Positions 54,876 to 63,798 of a stretch of 64,000 nt of DNA are shown here, one piece after another. A model generated the notes under the pieces. That model ran no database searches. It was given only the letters and a program-made list of their open reading frames with translations, and was not told the origin of the DNA. The DNA is from Fodinibius sp051746985. Lineage in GTDB: Bacteria > Bacteroidota > Rhodothermia > Balneolales > Balneolaceae. Where the stretch lies: positions 1 to 64,000 of the forward strand of contig JBNJFP010000001.1 of assembly GCA_051746985.1 (NCBI GenBank). Direction: 5' to 3'. The stretch's first letter is position 1. Each line of letters begins with the position of its first letter. The position numbers and the translations under genes are program-made.

Positions 54876-55343
54876 ATGTCATTACATATAGGTTCAAAAG
54901 CCCCAAACTTTACACTCCAAAATACAGAGGGCAAAGAAGTGTCCTTATCAGATTATCAGGGGCAAAACAACGTGTTACTTCTTTTTTTTCCATTGGCTTT
55001 CTCAAGCACCTGCACCGAAGAGTTATGTACTACAAGAGATAACATGAAGCTTTATGACTCTTTTAATGTCAAGGTTCTCGGAATCAGTATCGATAGCTTT
55101 TTTTGTCTTAAAGAGTTTAAGAAATCCCAAAACTTAAACTTTACCCTATTAAGTGATTTCAATAAAAAAGCTGCCCCAAAATATAAGGCATTGTATCAGG
55201 ACTATTATGGGATGAAGGGGGTAACCAAACGCGCCTCATTCATAATCGACAAGGAGGGAGTGATTCGTTTCGCTGAAGTTTTAGAAGATTCAAGTAACCT
55301 TCCAGATTTTAAGGCCATACAAAACAGACTTTCCCAGCTATAA
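54876..55343 (+). CDS. peroxiredoxin (AhpE/BCP-like redoxin)
   Basis: A 155-residue thiol peroxidase with a thioredoxin fold, reducing peroxides in the cytosol. The peroxidatic cysteine is in FSSTCTEELCTTRD, where Thr and the downstream Arg of the active site are in place. A second cysteine five residues later and one at about residue 70 (FFCLKEF) could serve as resolving residues. The C-terminal helix and strand (KRASFIIDKEGVIRFAEV) are typical. Last gene of this run. Confidence 0.88.
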   Translation: MSLHIGSKAPNFTLQNTEGKEVSLSDYQGQNNVLLLFFPLAFSSTCTEELCTTRDNMKLYDSFNVKVLGISIDSFFCLKEFKKSQNLNFTLLSDFNKKAAPKYKALYQDYYGMKGVTKRASFIIDKEGVIRFAEVLEDSSNLPDFKAIQNRLSQL

Positions 55344-56028
55344 AAAAAGTGGAGCCTAGCATAATTAAGCTTACTAAGCATTGGTTTAAGAAAAGCATAA
55401 ATTAATTCTATTTTACATAATATAAATTATGCGACACATTTAGGGTTTGGCACATTTAAACATGTATTAATTCATGAGGTTTACTTCCTGTGATTAGCGA
55501 ATATTCTATACAATTTTGTATGGGTGTCTGGGGCAAATTTGATGAGAGTTTTAAAACTAATGAGTCTAGTCTGGCAACTATTCTTAAAAATTAAAAACAG
55601 TTATGCTTTTTAAGCTTAAATAATATTACTCCATCCTTACTACTTCGATGGTTATTTATATTTAGATAGTATTTTTATTCTAAGATTGACAATCTTAGAC
55701 AATATTCACTCTTAAATTCAAAAAATCGCATATAATCCTTCTTTAAATACTATAAACGTACATGAAGCTCAAATTTTGATGCTAAGCGCCTAAAATAATT
55801 TTGACATGGTTTTGTATTATAAAATTGACAAATAATACCAGTATTCTACATAAAATCATGTCATCTGTCTTTGGGATCTATTGAAAGTTTTCACTGTTTA
55901 ATAAAAGGACAAACATTAATATTTGTATCTCAAAAAAAACGCAGTATAATAAAGTATGATATTCTCTTACACTTAGATCATCTACTATTAATGATTTACC
56001 AAGATTTATTTTAATTAGATATCAAGGT
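55344..56028. other. 685-bp AT-rich non-coding region
   Basis: By eye about three quarters A+T, well above the flanking genes. No open frame of plausible composition is present on either strand. It contains the perfect 21-nt palindrome listed separately and an imperfect -7-like AATATTTG near 55918-55925 ahead of the fasciclin gene. It may be regulatory DNA, decayed sequence, or foreign DNA. Confidence 0.6.
55679..55699. promoter_or_regulatory. perfect 21-nt palindrome, candidate operator
   Basis: Arms TCTAAGATTG and CAATCTTAGA pair perfectly around a single central A. The one-base centre makes an RNA hairpin with long arms unlikely to be fully closed, so binding by a dimeric DNA regulator is the more natural reading. 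It lies 330 bp before the fasciclin gene and 336 bp after the peroxiredoxin gene. Confidence 0.45.
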
Positions 56029-56478
56029 ATGCAAACTCGTAAAAAAGCAATTCGAATTTCATTTTTACTCTGTTTAGTTCTTTCTTTTTCGAATATGCAG
56101 GCACAAACAGTTATTGAAAAACTGAAATCAAATAGCCAAACCACTGAATTCGCTGATGCTCTTGAAAATAGTGAGGTTGCTGATCGACTTAATGAGTCTG
56201 GACCTTTTACATTATTTGCACCCTCAAATAGTGCTTTTGCAAATTTAAGCAGTGGGCAGCAATCTGATTCTAATTTATTATTGAATCATATTTTAACCGG
56301 CATGGCAACGGAAAGAAGTCTCCGTGCAATGTCTGATATTACGAGTCTTAGCGGCAAGAAAATCACTTTGCAAAATCAGAATGGGGATAATTTATCAGTG
56401 GCTAATAATCAAATTTCCACCTCAAATATCAGGGCTGATAATGGAATAATCCATATTATAGATGGTATAATAGAATGA
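56029..56478 (+). CDS. secreted fasciclin (FAS1) domain protein
   Basis: A 149-residue exported protein. The signal peptide (residues 1-25) ends SNMQAQT. A single FAS1 domain follows with its two hallmark segments: GPFTLFAPSNSAFANL (first half) and NGIIHIIDGII (at the end), where H and the downstream DG are conserved. FAS1 proteins mediate adhesion in several lineages, but bacterial roles are poorly defined. Its codon use is more AT-rich than the flanking genes, like its upstream region. Ends against the convergent lipid kinase gene. Confidence 0.88.
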   Translation: MQTRKKAIRISFLLCLVLSFSNMQAQTVIEKLKSNSQTTEFADALENSEVADRLNESGPFTLFAPSNSAFANLSSGQQSDSNLLLNHILTGMATERSLRAMSDITSLSGKKITLQNQNGDNLSVANNQISTSNIRADNGIIHIIDGIIE

Positions 56479-57354
56479 TTAAATTCTACAAATAACCTCT
56501 AACGCCTTTGGAATCACCTCGATTTCATAATGTTCTGATTGTGATTCAATAACTTCTCCATCAGCATGGATGTCTACAGATCCGGAAATCTCTAACGTAA
56601 GTTTTTTGCGCTTTTTCGTACTTACCTGTGGAAGTAAATGAGGTTTCTTAACCAAGAAAAGTGGTAGTAAAAAGGGAATCAACCACTTGTTAATTGGAGT
56701 AATTGATATGCAATTTAATTTACCATCTGTAACCGAAGCATCAGGAGCTATCCAGAAGGAAGCCCCTTCCACCCTTCCATTTGCTACTGAAAACATGATA
56801 AGGTCATGAGTTATATTGGGTCCGTTCGCTATAACAGTTCCATTGAATACACTATGCGTGACTATCGACTTCAAAGCAGAAATAGCGTAACACAGAAACG
56901 GATGTAAATGCTTTAATTTTGAAGCATACCGGTTTGTTAACCCGTCGAATCCAAACCCCAGGGTATTTAAAAAGATAAAATCGTTGCACCGACCAACATC
57001 AATTTTACGGCTCTCACCACCTATCACAAGGTCAAAAGCCTGACTAAAATTGCGGGGAATGTTTAGTGTCTTACACAGATCATTTCCGGTCCCCATAGGA
57101 ATGATTCCTATCTTTTTATTGGTTGAAATCAGTTTAGAAGCAATTTCTCTGATAGTCCCGTCGCCCCCACAGGCTACAAAAACATCAAAATCATCTAATC
57201 TTTGATCGACAAAACCGGCGATATCTCCGTTAGTTGAGGAATAGAACAGTTCGCATCCTTTTTCTGCCGATATCTTTCTTTTAAGAGTACTAAATTTTCT
57301 TCCTGATTTCCCTGCGCCTGCCGTTGGGTTGTATAAAAAGGCAAACCTCTTCAT
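56479..57354 (-). CDS. diacylglycerol/lipid kinase family protein (YegS/DgkB-like)
   Basis: A 291-residue ATP-dependent lipid kinase. The start ATG 57354 (MKRFAFLYNPTAGAGKSG) is chosen; an earlier start would add 14 residues outside the family. Nucleotide-binding segments are YNPTAGAGKS, CGGDGTIREIASKL and GTGNDLCKTL. The C-terminal lobe includes NTLGFGFDGL and the closing HADGEV. Probable substrate is diacylglycerol or a related lipid, made at the membrane. It overlaps the peptidase gene by 4 bp (ATGA), as last gene of the RimK run. Confidence 0.88.
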   Translation of the reverse strand: MKRFAFLYNPTAGAGKSGRKFSTLKRKISAEKGCELFYSSTNGDIAGFVDQRLDDFDVFVACGGDGTIREIASKLISTNKKIGIIPMGTGNDLCKTLNIPRNFSQAFDLVIGGESRKIDVGRCNDFIFLNTLGFGFDGLTNRYASKLKHLHPFLCYAISALKSIVTHSVFNGTVIANGPNITHDLIMFSVANGRVEGASFWIAPDASVTDGKLNCISITPINKWLIPFLLPLFLVKKPHLLPQVSTKKRKKLTLEISGSVDIHADGEVIESQSEHYEIEVIPKALEVICRI

Positions 57355-58202
57355 GATTGACGCTGATATAAATAGCGCGCTAAAATCGTAATACAACGTT
57401 GAATATCATCAATAAATACGCGTTCTCCCTTTTGGTGATATGGATAAATTGCGGGTTCTAATGCCACAGAAACCGTTGTATGGTTTTGTTTGTTGAATTC
57501 CTGCCCATAATGCAGATAGTCATTGGTATTATTATCTATTTTAATAGCAGGATCAATATCCAAAAAGAGATCAACTGTTCTTTTGGTTTTGTTAATGAGC
57601 TTCTGGGATGGTTCAAGGTTATTCAGTTCCCAGTGGTTGGCGTATAAGGCTACTCCTTTATCCCCTTTAAAAAGCGGTGTTGTATCAAGAGTAATGATCT
57701 CATTAGGGATCAAATTCAGGTTAATACATTGTTGAGAAATTCGACGAGCTCCCATACCGTTTTCCACCCCTTTTCCTTCGTTTCGTAATAGTTCGGGATG
57801 CTCTTTTAACCCCTTTTTTTCTTCCATCTCAGAAAAGAAAAACAACATATTTGGCCAATTGCGGGTATCAAAGTGCTCAGCTATGGCCAGCAACACTCCT
57901 ACGCCCGCACTATCATCCATGGCCCCTTCAATTTGGTTTTCGGCAACATGCACCGGCAAAACAGAAGGGAAATCTTTCCCGTAATGATTAATTTTGTCCA
58001 GATGGGCCGTAAGCGCGATCGTTTGGACCTCTGGATCAGTACCTAACTTATAAATCAGGTTATTTCCTTTTGCTGGTAGTTCCTCGGCGGAATCAATCCC
58101 GTTAAACACCTTTTTTATATACGGATGAAGACGTTCTTCATAGGTACTAAAGGAGGGGATTTTTGCAACTTCGATGATATTTTGAATGGCCGAATCAATC
58201 AC
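57351..58202 (-). CDS. M20/M28/M42-like zinc metallopeptidase
   Basis: A 283-residue hydrolase. The metal-binding pattern of the M28/M42/M20 group is visible: HxD in LTAHLDKIN, a bridging Asp in GAMDDSAGVG, EE in FFFSEMEEKKG, a further Asp in ITLDTTP, and a C-terminal His in AIYPYHQKGER. Start GTG 58202. The substrate is probably a small peptide or amino-acyl conjugate. The position among a RimK-type ligase and an AspA-type hydrolase makes a glutamyl-peptide substrate conceivable (inference). Confidence 0.78.
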   Translation of the reverse strand: MIDSAIQNIIEVAKIPSFSTYEERLHPYIKKVFNGIDSAEELPAKGNNLIYKLGTDPEVQTIALTAHLDKINHYGKDFPSVLPVHVAENQIEGAMDDSAGVGVLLAIAEHFDTRNWPNMLFFFSEMEEKKGLKEHPELLRNEGKGVENGMGARRISQQCINLNLIPNEIITLDTTPLFKGDKGVALYANHWELNNLEPSQKLINKTKRTVDLFLDIDPAIKIDNNTNDYLHYGQEFNKQNHTTVSVALEPAIYPYHQKGERVFIDDIQRCITILARYLYQRQS

Positions 58203-58205
58203 TAT

Positions 58206-58556
58206 CTAAGCCGTAGTAAATTGGATCTTAAACGTTCCGTCATCTTCTGCTTTAATCGGAATTTTGTCAATAATTGAATTGCTGTTTAACGAGCTATATA
58301 AATGTGGGAATTTTTCTCCCGTATTTTCATCTTTCTCGTATTTGATATCATCACGGAGCATGGTAGCGTCAATGACTAATAAAAGGATTTCATCCTTATC
58401 AACAAACAAACGATTAGCAGTATGTTCTACCTGACTTCCTGTTGAACAGTGGATAAATCCTTCTGTCTCAAGGGATTCCGGCTCAAAGTTTCCGCCAATA
58501 TTAAACTCTTTCCAGTCTTCTTTTGTAGTTATATGAAATAAAAGATCTTCGCGCAT
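58206..58556 (-). CDS. DUF952 family protein
   Basis: A 116-residue soluble protein. Family marks are LFHITTKEDWKE near the start, EGFIHCSTGSQVEHTANRLF and the late FPHLYSSLNSNSIIDKIPI. It resembles glutathione S-transferase-adjacent or ADP-ribosyl-related small folds in published domain comparisons, but function is unproven. It sits between the AspA-like and peptidase genes with 23 and 3 bp gaps. Confidence 0.85.
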   Translation of the reverse strand: MREDLLFHITTKEDWKEFNIGGNFEPESLETEGFIHCSTGSQVEHTANRLFVDKDEILLLVIDATMLRDDIKYEKDENTGEKFPHLYSSLNSNSIIDKIPIKAEDDGTFKIQFTTA

Positions 58557-58579
58557 TTTCTCGGTAATTATATTGATTA

Positions 58580-59524
58580 TTATTCGTAAGCAAGATGAAG
58601 TAAGGCATCACCTTTATGTACTACCGGAGCATAATTTAATCCGATAATCCGTCCATCGTGCGGACACACAAACTTAAACTGTTCATTTCCATAGGGATCA
58701 GTAATATATCCTAAAACCTGTCGCTGTTTAACCTTTTCTCCGAGCTCGATTTTTGGTCTAAATAAGCCGGCATATTTTGCTCGTATCCAAGTACTTTTTC
58801 GATAGACCTCAGTTTTTTGAAGTGGTTTAGGGGCTTCCTTTTTCATTCCCAGATACTTCATCAATCGTAATGTCCCATTAATACCTTCCTGAATGCCGTG
58901 TTCATAAAAACGAGTAGATTCACCGGCCTCATAGACCAAAATATGCTTTCCTTTTTTGTGTGCGGCTTTCCGGAAGGATTTTTCAATAAGGGATGAATGG
59001 ATTACAAAAGGAGCCTCAAAAGCATTAGCAAGCTCTTTATTTTTATCAACATTAAAAGTACAGCGTACTTGGGGATAATTAGACCGGGCAGCACCGCCTG
59101 TGTGGAAATCGATACCATAATCGATCTTGGGAACGATCTCATTCATTAGTGTGTAAGCCAGCAACCGGGCAAGAGATCCGCCTTTAATACCGGGAAAACT
59201 TCGATTTATATCTTTTCCATCAGGTAAGCCTCGTACATTTTGGATAAAACCGTAAACGTTAACCAACGGAATCGCAATAACACTGCCTTTTTGGGGCACC
59301 AACAAATTTTTACCAATCATTCTGCGAATAATTTCGATGCCATTGAGCTCATCACCATGAAGTCCCCCCGTTAGCAGGAGCGTAGGACCATCTTCTTCAG
59401 CTCTTAAAACATGTACAGGCAGGTCAATATTGGTATAGGTAGGAAGCCGTGCAATATTGAGTTGTATCTCTTTTTGTTCGCCCGGTTCAACCGTGTGGTT
59501 GTTAATCGTAATAGAATCAGGCAT
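58580..59524 (-). CDS. succinylglutamate desuccinylase/aspartoacylase family hydrolase
   Basis: A 314-residue zinc carboxypeptidase-fold hydrolase of the AstE/ASPA family (M14-like). Zinc ligands are expected at His and Glu of GLHGDELNGIEI and His of GIDFHTGG. A C-terminal beta domain (about 240-314; KQRQVLGYITDPYGNEQFKF) is like a biotinyl-type hybrid fold. Such proteins accompany RimK in many genomes. It overlaps the rimK stop by 8 bp. It may hydrolyse an acylated or glutamylated substrate; the exact one is not evident. Confidence 0.85.
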   Translation of the reverse strand: MPDSITINNHTVEPGEQKEIQLNIARLPTYTNIDLPVHVLRAEEDGPTLLLTGGLHGDELNGIEIIRRMIGKNLLVPQKGSVIAIPLVNVYGFIQNVRGLPDGKDINRSFPGIKGGSLARLLAYTLMNEIVPKIDYGIDFHTGGAARSNYPQVRCTFNVDKNKELANAFEAPFVIHSSLIEKSFRKAAHKKGKHILVYEAGESTRFYEHGIQEGINGTLRLMKYLGMKKEAPKPLQKTEVYRKSTWIRAKYAGLFRPKIELGEKVKQRQVLGYITDPYGNEQFKFVCPHDGRIIGLNYAPVVHKGDALLHLAYE

Positions 59525-60440
59525 TTCGCGTCAAATTATAACTGTGCTGGGGATTGTTTTTGATTTCGACAGCTTTGCGCTCAACAAACGAGATGATTCG
59601 TCCGGCAATGTTTTTTCCCGTCGCTGATTCTATTCCTTCAAGGCCGGGCGATGAATTGACCTCCAGTACCAAAGGGCCACGTTTTGATTGTAGCATGTCC
59701 ACCCCGGCAACCGAAAGTCCCATCGCCTGTGCTGCAATAAGGGCAGCACGACGTTCTTCATCAGAAAGTTTAATAAGCTTTCCGCTCCCACCCCGGTGGA
59801 TATTAGATCGGAATTCCCCCTCCACGCCTGTCCGTTTCATGGCTCCAACAACTTCACCATCCACAACAAAAGCCCGAATATCCTCGCCTTTGGCCTCTTC
59901 GATAAACTCCTGAACGATGACCCGTGCTTTCATACTGTGAAACGCTTGAATGATAGATTCAGCAGCTTTAAATGTGGGGGCTAATACAACGCCTACGCCC
60001 TGCGTACCTTCGAGTAACTTAACAATGAGCGGCGGCCCTCCGACCGATTCAATAATTTTACGTACCTCGGTAGAATAATTGGTAAAAACCGTTTTGGGCA
60101 TCCCTACTCCCGCTCGGGCCATAATTTGGAGACTTCGCAGCTTATCCCTTGAGCGAACTAAGGCTTGAGATTCCACAGCTGTAAATATTTTCATCATTTC
60201 AAATTGACGTACTACCGCAGAACCATAAAATGTTACCGATGCCCCAATGCGAGGGATTACGGCATCGACCCCTTCCACTTTGGTGCCCCTGTAATAGATG
60301 CATGGATTATCCTTTTCACTGACGATATCGCATTTTAGGTGATCTAAGACAGTAGCCTCGTGACCAGCTGCTTCAATTGCTTCGGTCAGGCGTGAAGTGG
60401 AATAGAGTTTTGAATTTCGGGATAAGACAACAATGTGCAT
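59517..60440 (-). CDS. rimK: RimK-type ATP-grasp alpha-L-glutamate ligase
   Basis: A 307-residue ATP-grasp ligase. Its E. coli relative adds glutamates to the C-terminus of ribosomal protein S6. The N-terminal Rossmann half begins MHIVVLSRNSKLYST. The ATP-binding core shows GGPPLIVKLLEGTQGVGVV, VQEFIEEAKGEDIRAFV, FRSNIHRGGSG and VLEVNSSPGLEGIE. Length matches RimK. It stands 8 bp after the RimB-like peptidase stop, giving the RimB-RimK order known from other genomes. Targets other than S6 are possible. Confidence 0.93.
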   Translation of the reverse strand: MHIVVLSRNSKLYSTSRLTEAIEAAGHEATVLDHLKCDIVSEKDNPCIYYRGTKVEGVDAVIPRIGASVTFYGSAVVRQFEMMKIFTAVESQALVRSRDKLRSLQIMARAGVGMPKTVFTNYSTEVRKIIESVGGPPLIVKLLEGTQGVGVVLAPTFKAAESIIQAFHSMKARVIVQEFIEEAKGEDIRAFVVDGEVVGAMKRTGVEGEFRSNIHRGGSGKLIKLSDEERRAALIAAQAMGLSVAGVDMLQSKRGPLVLEVNSSPGLEGIESATGKNIAGRIISFVERKAVEIKNNPQHSYNLTRNA

Positions 60441-60448
60441 GTAGCGTA

Positions 60449-60907
60449 TTAATTCTGTTCTTTAGTTTCATTTTTAGTCAGATATTTCTGGGAGACATCA
60501 ACAAGAAAACGACCATTAATTAATTTTCGCCCCACTAATACAGGGTATCGCATTTCAGACCGATCAGTAAGTGAAAGTTCAGCCGTTAATAGCCTGTCAA
60601 AAAGCTGTACTTTTGTTTTGACAACAAATCGCTCTTCCGTCGATCCATTAGAGCTTTTTACGACTTTTTTACGGTGGATGGGCAGCTCAAAGAGTTTACC
60701 ATTATACGTTTCGTGAGAGGGATCAAGCAGGTTAAACCTAACGTATTCTCCATCTTCTTTTTCAACTGGTTTTATATGATGACAATGCAGACTCGACGTA
60801 TAAGCCCCCGTGTCAATTTTGGCATCAATATCATATAAATCCCATTCGGGAAAATGAATTGATTCTATTCTTCCAATCGTTTTTAGCTTTCTCTTTTTAG
60901 CAGCCAT
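60449..60907 (-). CDS. RimB-like retropepsin-type peptidase (ATP-dependent zinc protease family)
   Basis: A 152-residue protein of the RimB/PF05618-type family, a pepsin-like fold. The catalytic Asp is in KIDTGAYTSSLHCH. Other marks are PVLVGRKLINGRFLVDVSQKY at the C-terminus and the tetrapeptide NLLD region. In Pseudomonas, RimB trims the glutamate tail that RimK adds to S6. Gene order here supports the same pair. First gene of the six-gene run to 56479. Confidence 0.9.
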   Translation of the reverse strand: MAAKKRKLKTIGRIESIHFPEWDLYDIDAKIDTGAYTSSLHCHHIKPVEKEDGEYVRFNLLDPSHETYNGKLFELPIHRKKVVKSSNGSTEERFVVKTKVQLFDRLLTAELSLTDRSEMRYPVLVGRKLINGRFLVDVSQKYLTKNETKEQN

Positions 60908-61267
60908 AGCTCCTTGTCATTCATTGATAATGACCCACCCAAGTATACAAGTTATTCAGCTTTGTATCATCTGCTAACCATCCCTAATTTCAACAACCTT
61001 TTTCTATTCTGATGCCAGTAAATTTAAATTAACTGAAGCAGAAAGTGAGAACATTTATCCTTTAGAACTTGAAATAACAGCAACTGAAAAGTATAAACAC
61101 ATAAACTGTTATTTTGTACCTACCAAATTGATCAGAAAGGTCTAGCTATATTTATAATATTCTGTTACTTGTATCAATGATTCAAGATCTGCAATACAAC
61201 ATGAAAAAAGAGGTCCCGGCACAAAACCGAAACCCCTTCAACTCTTCTTGCAGTATGTTATTAGTTG
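60908..61267. other. 360-bp intergenic region
   Basis: AT-rich and without an open frame. It should carry the promoter of the RimB-RimK run near its left end (minus strand), but I find no convincing element. Its right end holds the terminator at 61204-61237 for the gene at 61268-62506. Confidence 0.5.
61204..61237 (-). terminator. intrinsic terminator after the coiled-coil gene
   Basis: Read on the minus strand, 11-nt arms (61237-61227 and 61219-61209; all paired, three as G-T) with a 7-nt loop are followed by five T. It lies 30 bp beyond the stop of the gene at 61268-62506. Confidence 0.7.
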
Positions 61268-62506
61268 TTACGCCGAACGCTTGTTTTGCTTCTCCCGGAT
61301 CAACATAACCCCAAGTGCTACAGCTAATAATACACTGGCGCCCAAGAGATAAACCAAAATATTATTGGTTCGAGGTTCTGCAATTTGAGTCCAATGATCT
61401 ACTTGTTTGTCGATTGAAGCTATTTGTTCTCGTTCAAGCACTTTGGCATAAGCCATGTTATTACTCCACTCTATTTCAATTTTATCCCAGAACTCCTTAA
61501 AACGCTGTAGTTCCTCAAACCCTTCCTGGGATCGGTCTTCTTCACTTTTAGCAATATTATCCTCTAAATAGGAATTTAGCGATGAATACAATTCATCAGA
61601 TGTTTCAAAAGAATCAACGCTGACATTATTATCTGCAAGAATATCCTCTATTTTATGCAGGGTATTTGTGGTCAGTGAGTTGTTCCACTCTTCCATATTG
61701 CTATCGATATTTTGAACCAACATATCGGCGTTGTCGCCGTCATAAACATTGCGAATTTTATCCCCAAGCCGATTCCACATCTGCTCAAATTGATGGTTAA
61801 CCTCTGCCATCCGCATGTAATCAGCCAACTCTAATTCACTCGAGTTACGTTCTAAGATACCGATATTTTCATCAGAGATATCGTGAATCAATTTCAAGGC
61901 GTCATTTGATTCAATTCGAGATCGCTCTTCATAATTTTCGATATCTTCTAATGCTTCTAAATCCATTTCCTGGTATGTTACAACCATAGAATCAATAAAA
62001 GTAAGAATTAACTCATCGCGCTTTTCCAGGCTCTGTCGGTATTCAGATAACATAGTTGATAATTCCCGCTCACTTTGCGTAGATTTTTGAATAGCTGATT
62101 TTAACGAGTCGGCCTGATCGTTGAGTTCCCCGATGTTTTCCTCGTATGAAGCAACCTGAGATTCCAAATCGTCAAGTTTTTTATTCTGTTTATTTATCGT
62201 CTCAACACGATCTAATGTGCGAATCGAAGCTTTTTTAAGTTCTCCGATTTGACCTTCATACGAATCAGGATATAACGCATTGTCAAGCAGCTCTTCGTGC
62301 TCACCGTAAGTTTGGTCAAACTCCTTTATTTCCTCAATGAGATATTCTGCACTATCAGGTTCAGTAATATCCTCTAATTGCTGCTGAAAATTGCTGTACC
62401 GCTCTTTAAATTTTTGCTGAATTTCATAATCCGATTGTGATTGTGCATATGTAACGGTTGAAAACAACCCAATCAGAAGTGTCAATAAAACTTTGTGCAA
62501 ATTCAT
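61268..62506 (-). CDS. exported coiled-coil protein with C-terminal membrane anchor
   Basis: A 412-residue protein I do not recognise. It has a signal peptide (residues 1-21, ending TYAQS), then about 340 residues of strongly helical, heptad-rich sequence with many Glu, Asp, Gln and Leu (for example LESQVASYEENIGELNDQADSL, and EELQRFKEFWDKIEIEW), then one membrane helix near residues 386-403 and a basic tail. This is the layout of an envelope-spanning or inner-membrane-anchored periplasmic rod. It starts 2 bp after the lipoprotein gene stop and is likely its partner. Confidence 0.65.
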   Translation of the reverse strand: MNLHKVLLTLLIGLFSTVTYAQSQSDYEIQQKFKERYSNFQQQLEDITEPDSAEYLIEEIKEFDQTYGEHEELLDNALYPDSYEGQIGELKKASIRTLDRVETINKQNKKLDDLESQVASYEENIGELNDQADSLKSAIQKSTQSERELSTMLSEYRQSLEKRDELILTFIDSMVVTYQEMDLEALEDIENYEERSRIESNDALKLIHDISDENIGILERNSSELELADYMRMAEVNHQFEQMWNRLGDKIRNVYDGDNADMLVQNIDSNMEEWNNSLTTNTLHKIEDILADNNVSVDSFETSDELYSSLNSYLEDNIAKSEEDRSQEGFEELQRFKEFWDKIEIEWSNNMAYAKVLEREQIASIDKQVDHWTQIAEPRTNNILVYLLGASVLLAVALGVMLIREKQNKRSA

Positions 62507-62508
62507 AG

Positions 62509-63006
62509 TTATTTTACCTCCCTGTCGGCCATTTGCGATTCCTCCTTTTCAATACTTTCGGCATTCACTTTCCATACCTCTTCGGTAGCTTGGTTAATCA
62601 ATTGTATATGTGTCATTCGCTGATTGAATGCCGGCTGTTTTACTCCCTCTTCCGTAATTTTCATCTTCTTTTTCAGTTTTAGCTTACCTTCTTTAGGTTC
62701 CATTACATATACATGCTTATAGTCGGGTGCAGTTAAATAATAATACCCTTCATGCCCACGGATATACCGCACCTTTTTTGTTGTCACAGATGAAGTATCA
62801 CTGGTTTCAGCAAATTGTATGGGTTTAATATTGAACTTTAAGCCATATTTTTGATCATTAACAACGCCATCCTCGTCGGGTTCCAGAACCGACTCAATAG
62901 ATTGCGCATAGTCAACCTCACTGATAACCATGGATTGTTTACAACCCACCAATAAAATGGCAGCAACCAGTGATATCATTACCATCGATTTTAAATAAGA
63001 TTTCAT
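62509..63006 (-). CDS. lipoprotein of unknown function
   Basis: A 165-residue lipoprotein. The signal ends in lipobox LVGC at about residue 22. The mature part begins KQSMVISEVDYAQSIES and is charged. It includes a stretch resembling a small beta domain (YGLKFNIKPIQF, YYYLTAPDYKHVYVMEPKEG) and a C-terminal helical region rich in Glu/Lys. No recognised family. It is first in a two-gene unit with the coiled-coil protein. Confidence 0.65.
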   Translation of the reverse strand: MKSYLKSMVMISLVAAILLVGCKQSMVISEVDYAQSIESVLEPDEDGVVNDQKYGLKFNIKPIQFAETSDTSSVTTKKVRYIRGHEGYYYLTAPDYKHVYVMEPKEGKLKLKKKMKITEEGVKQPAFNQRMTHIQLINQATEEVWKVNAESIEKEESQMADREVK

Positions 63007-63186
63007 GATACCGTTTTCTATTTATAATTATACTATTATAATGCTATGCAACTACTTATAGCCGGTATGATGAGCAAATGTTCCTGCTTTATGGATTAAG
63101 AATGGCTATATGCTCAATAGAAAGTCGGTAATTCATTTGATTAGGTAATCATTTCACCCCAAACAGGGAAAAAGTAAAGAAAGCAT

Positions 63187-63729
63187 TTACAGTGATATCA
63201 GAATGTCTTTAGGTAGATGGCCGGGAAGCGCATCACATCCATGCAACGCTTCAAGCTCAATAATAAATGAATAACCGACGACCTGTCCCCCAAGTTTCTG
63301 TACAAGCTCTGTAGCGGCTTTAGCGGATCCGCCGGTGGCAATTAAATCATCATGAATCAGAATCCTATCTCCTTCAGAAAACGCATCTTTGTGCATCTCG
63401 ATCGTATCTTCGCCGTATTCAAGTGCATAAGTGGCAGAAACGGTATCCGCGGGAAGTTTACCGGGCTTACGGATGGGAATAAAACCGGCATGCAGATCCT
63501 GCGCCAAATTGGTCCCGAAAAGAAATCCTCGGGATTCAAGTCCTACTACATAATCAATATTTTCGTGGCGAAAGGGACGCGCTAAAACCTGAGAGGTCAG
63601 CTCAAGGGTATCCGTATTTTGAAGTAACGGGGTAATATCTTTGAACTGTATTCCCTGTTTGGGAAAATCCGGAATATTGCGGATTTTTTCTTTTAATAGT
63701 TTGATTATTTGTTGTTTAACACCATCCAT
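63187..63729 (-). CDS. apt: adenine phosphoribosyltransferase
   Basis: A 180-residue salvage enzyme making AMP from adenine and PRPP. The start ATG 63729 (MDGVKQQIIKLLKEKIRNIPDFP) gives the normal length; earlier in-frame codons would add 21 unrelated residues. The PRPP motif is ILIHDDLIATGGSAKAA. Other family signatures are GIQFKDITPLL, VVGLESRGFLFG and IRKPGKLP. It is divergent from tadA, with 69 bp shared upstream. Confidence 0.97.
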   Translation of the reverse strand: MDGVKQQIIKLLKEKIRNIPDFPKQGIQFKDITPLLQNTDTLELTSQVLARPFRHENIDYVVGLESRGFLFGTNLAQDLHAGFIPIRKPGKLPADTVSATYALEYGEDTIEMHKDAFSEGDRILIHDDLIATGGSAKAATELVQKLGGQVVGYSFIIELEALHGCDALPGHLPKDILISL

Positions 63730-63798
63730 TTGCCGTATTTTCTGATTTAAATTGTCATGCTGATAATAGCTATTTGATCCCCAACCAAGCAAATTATA

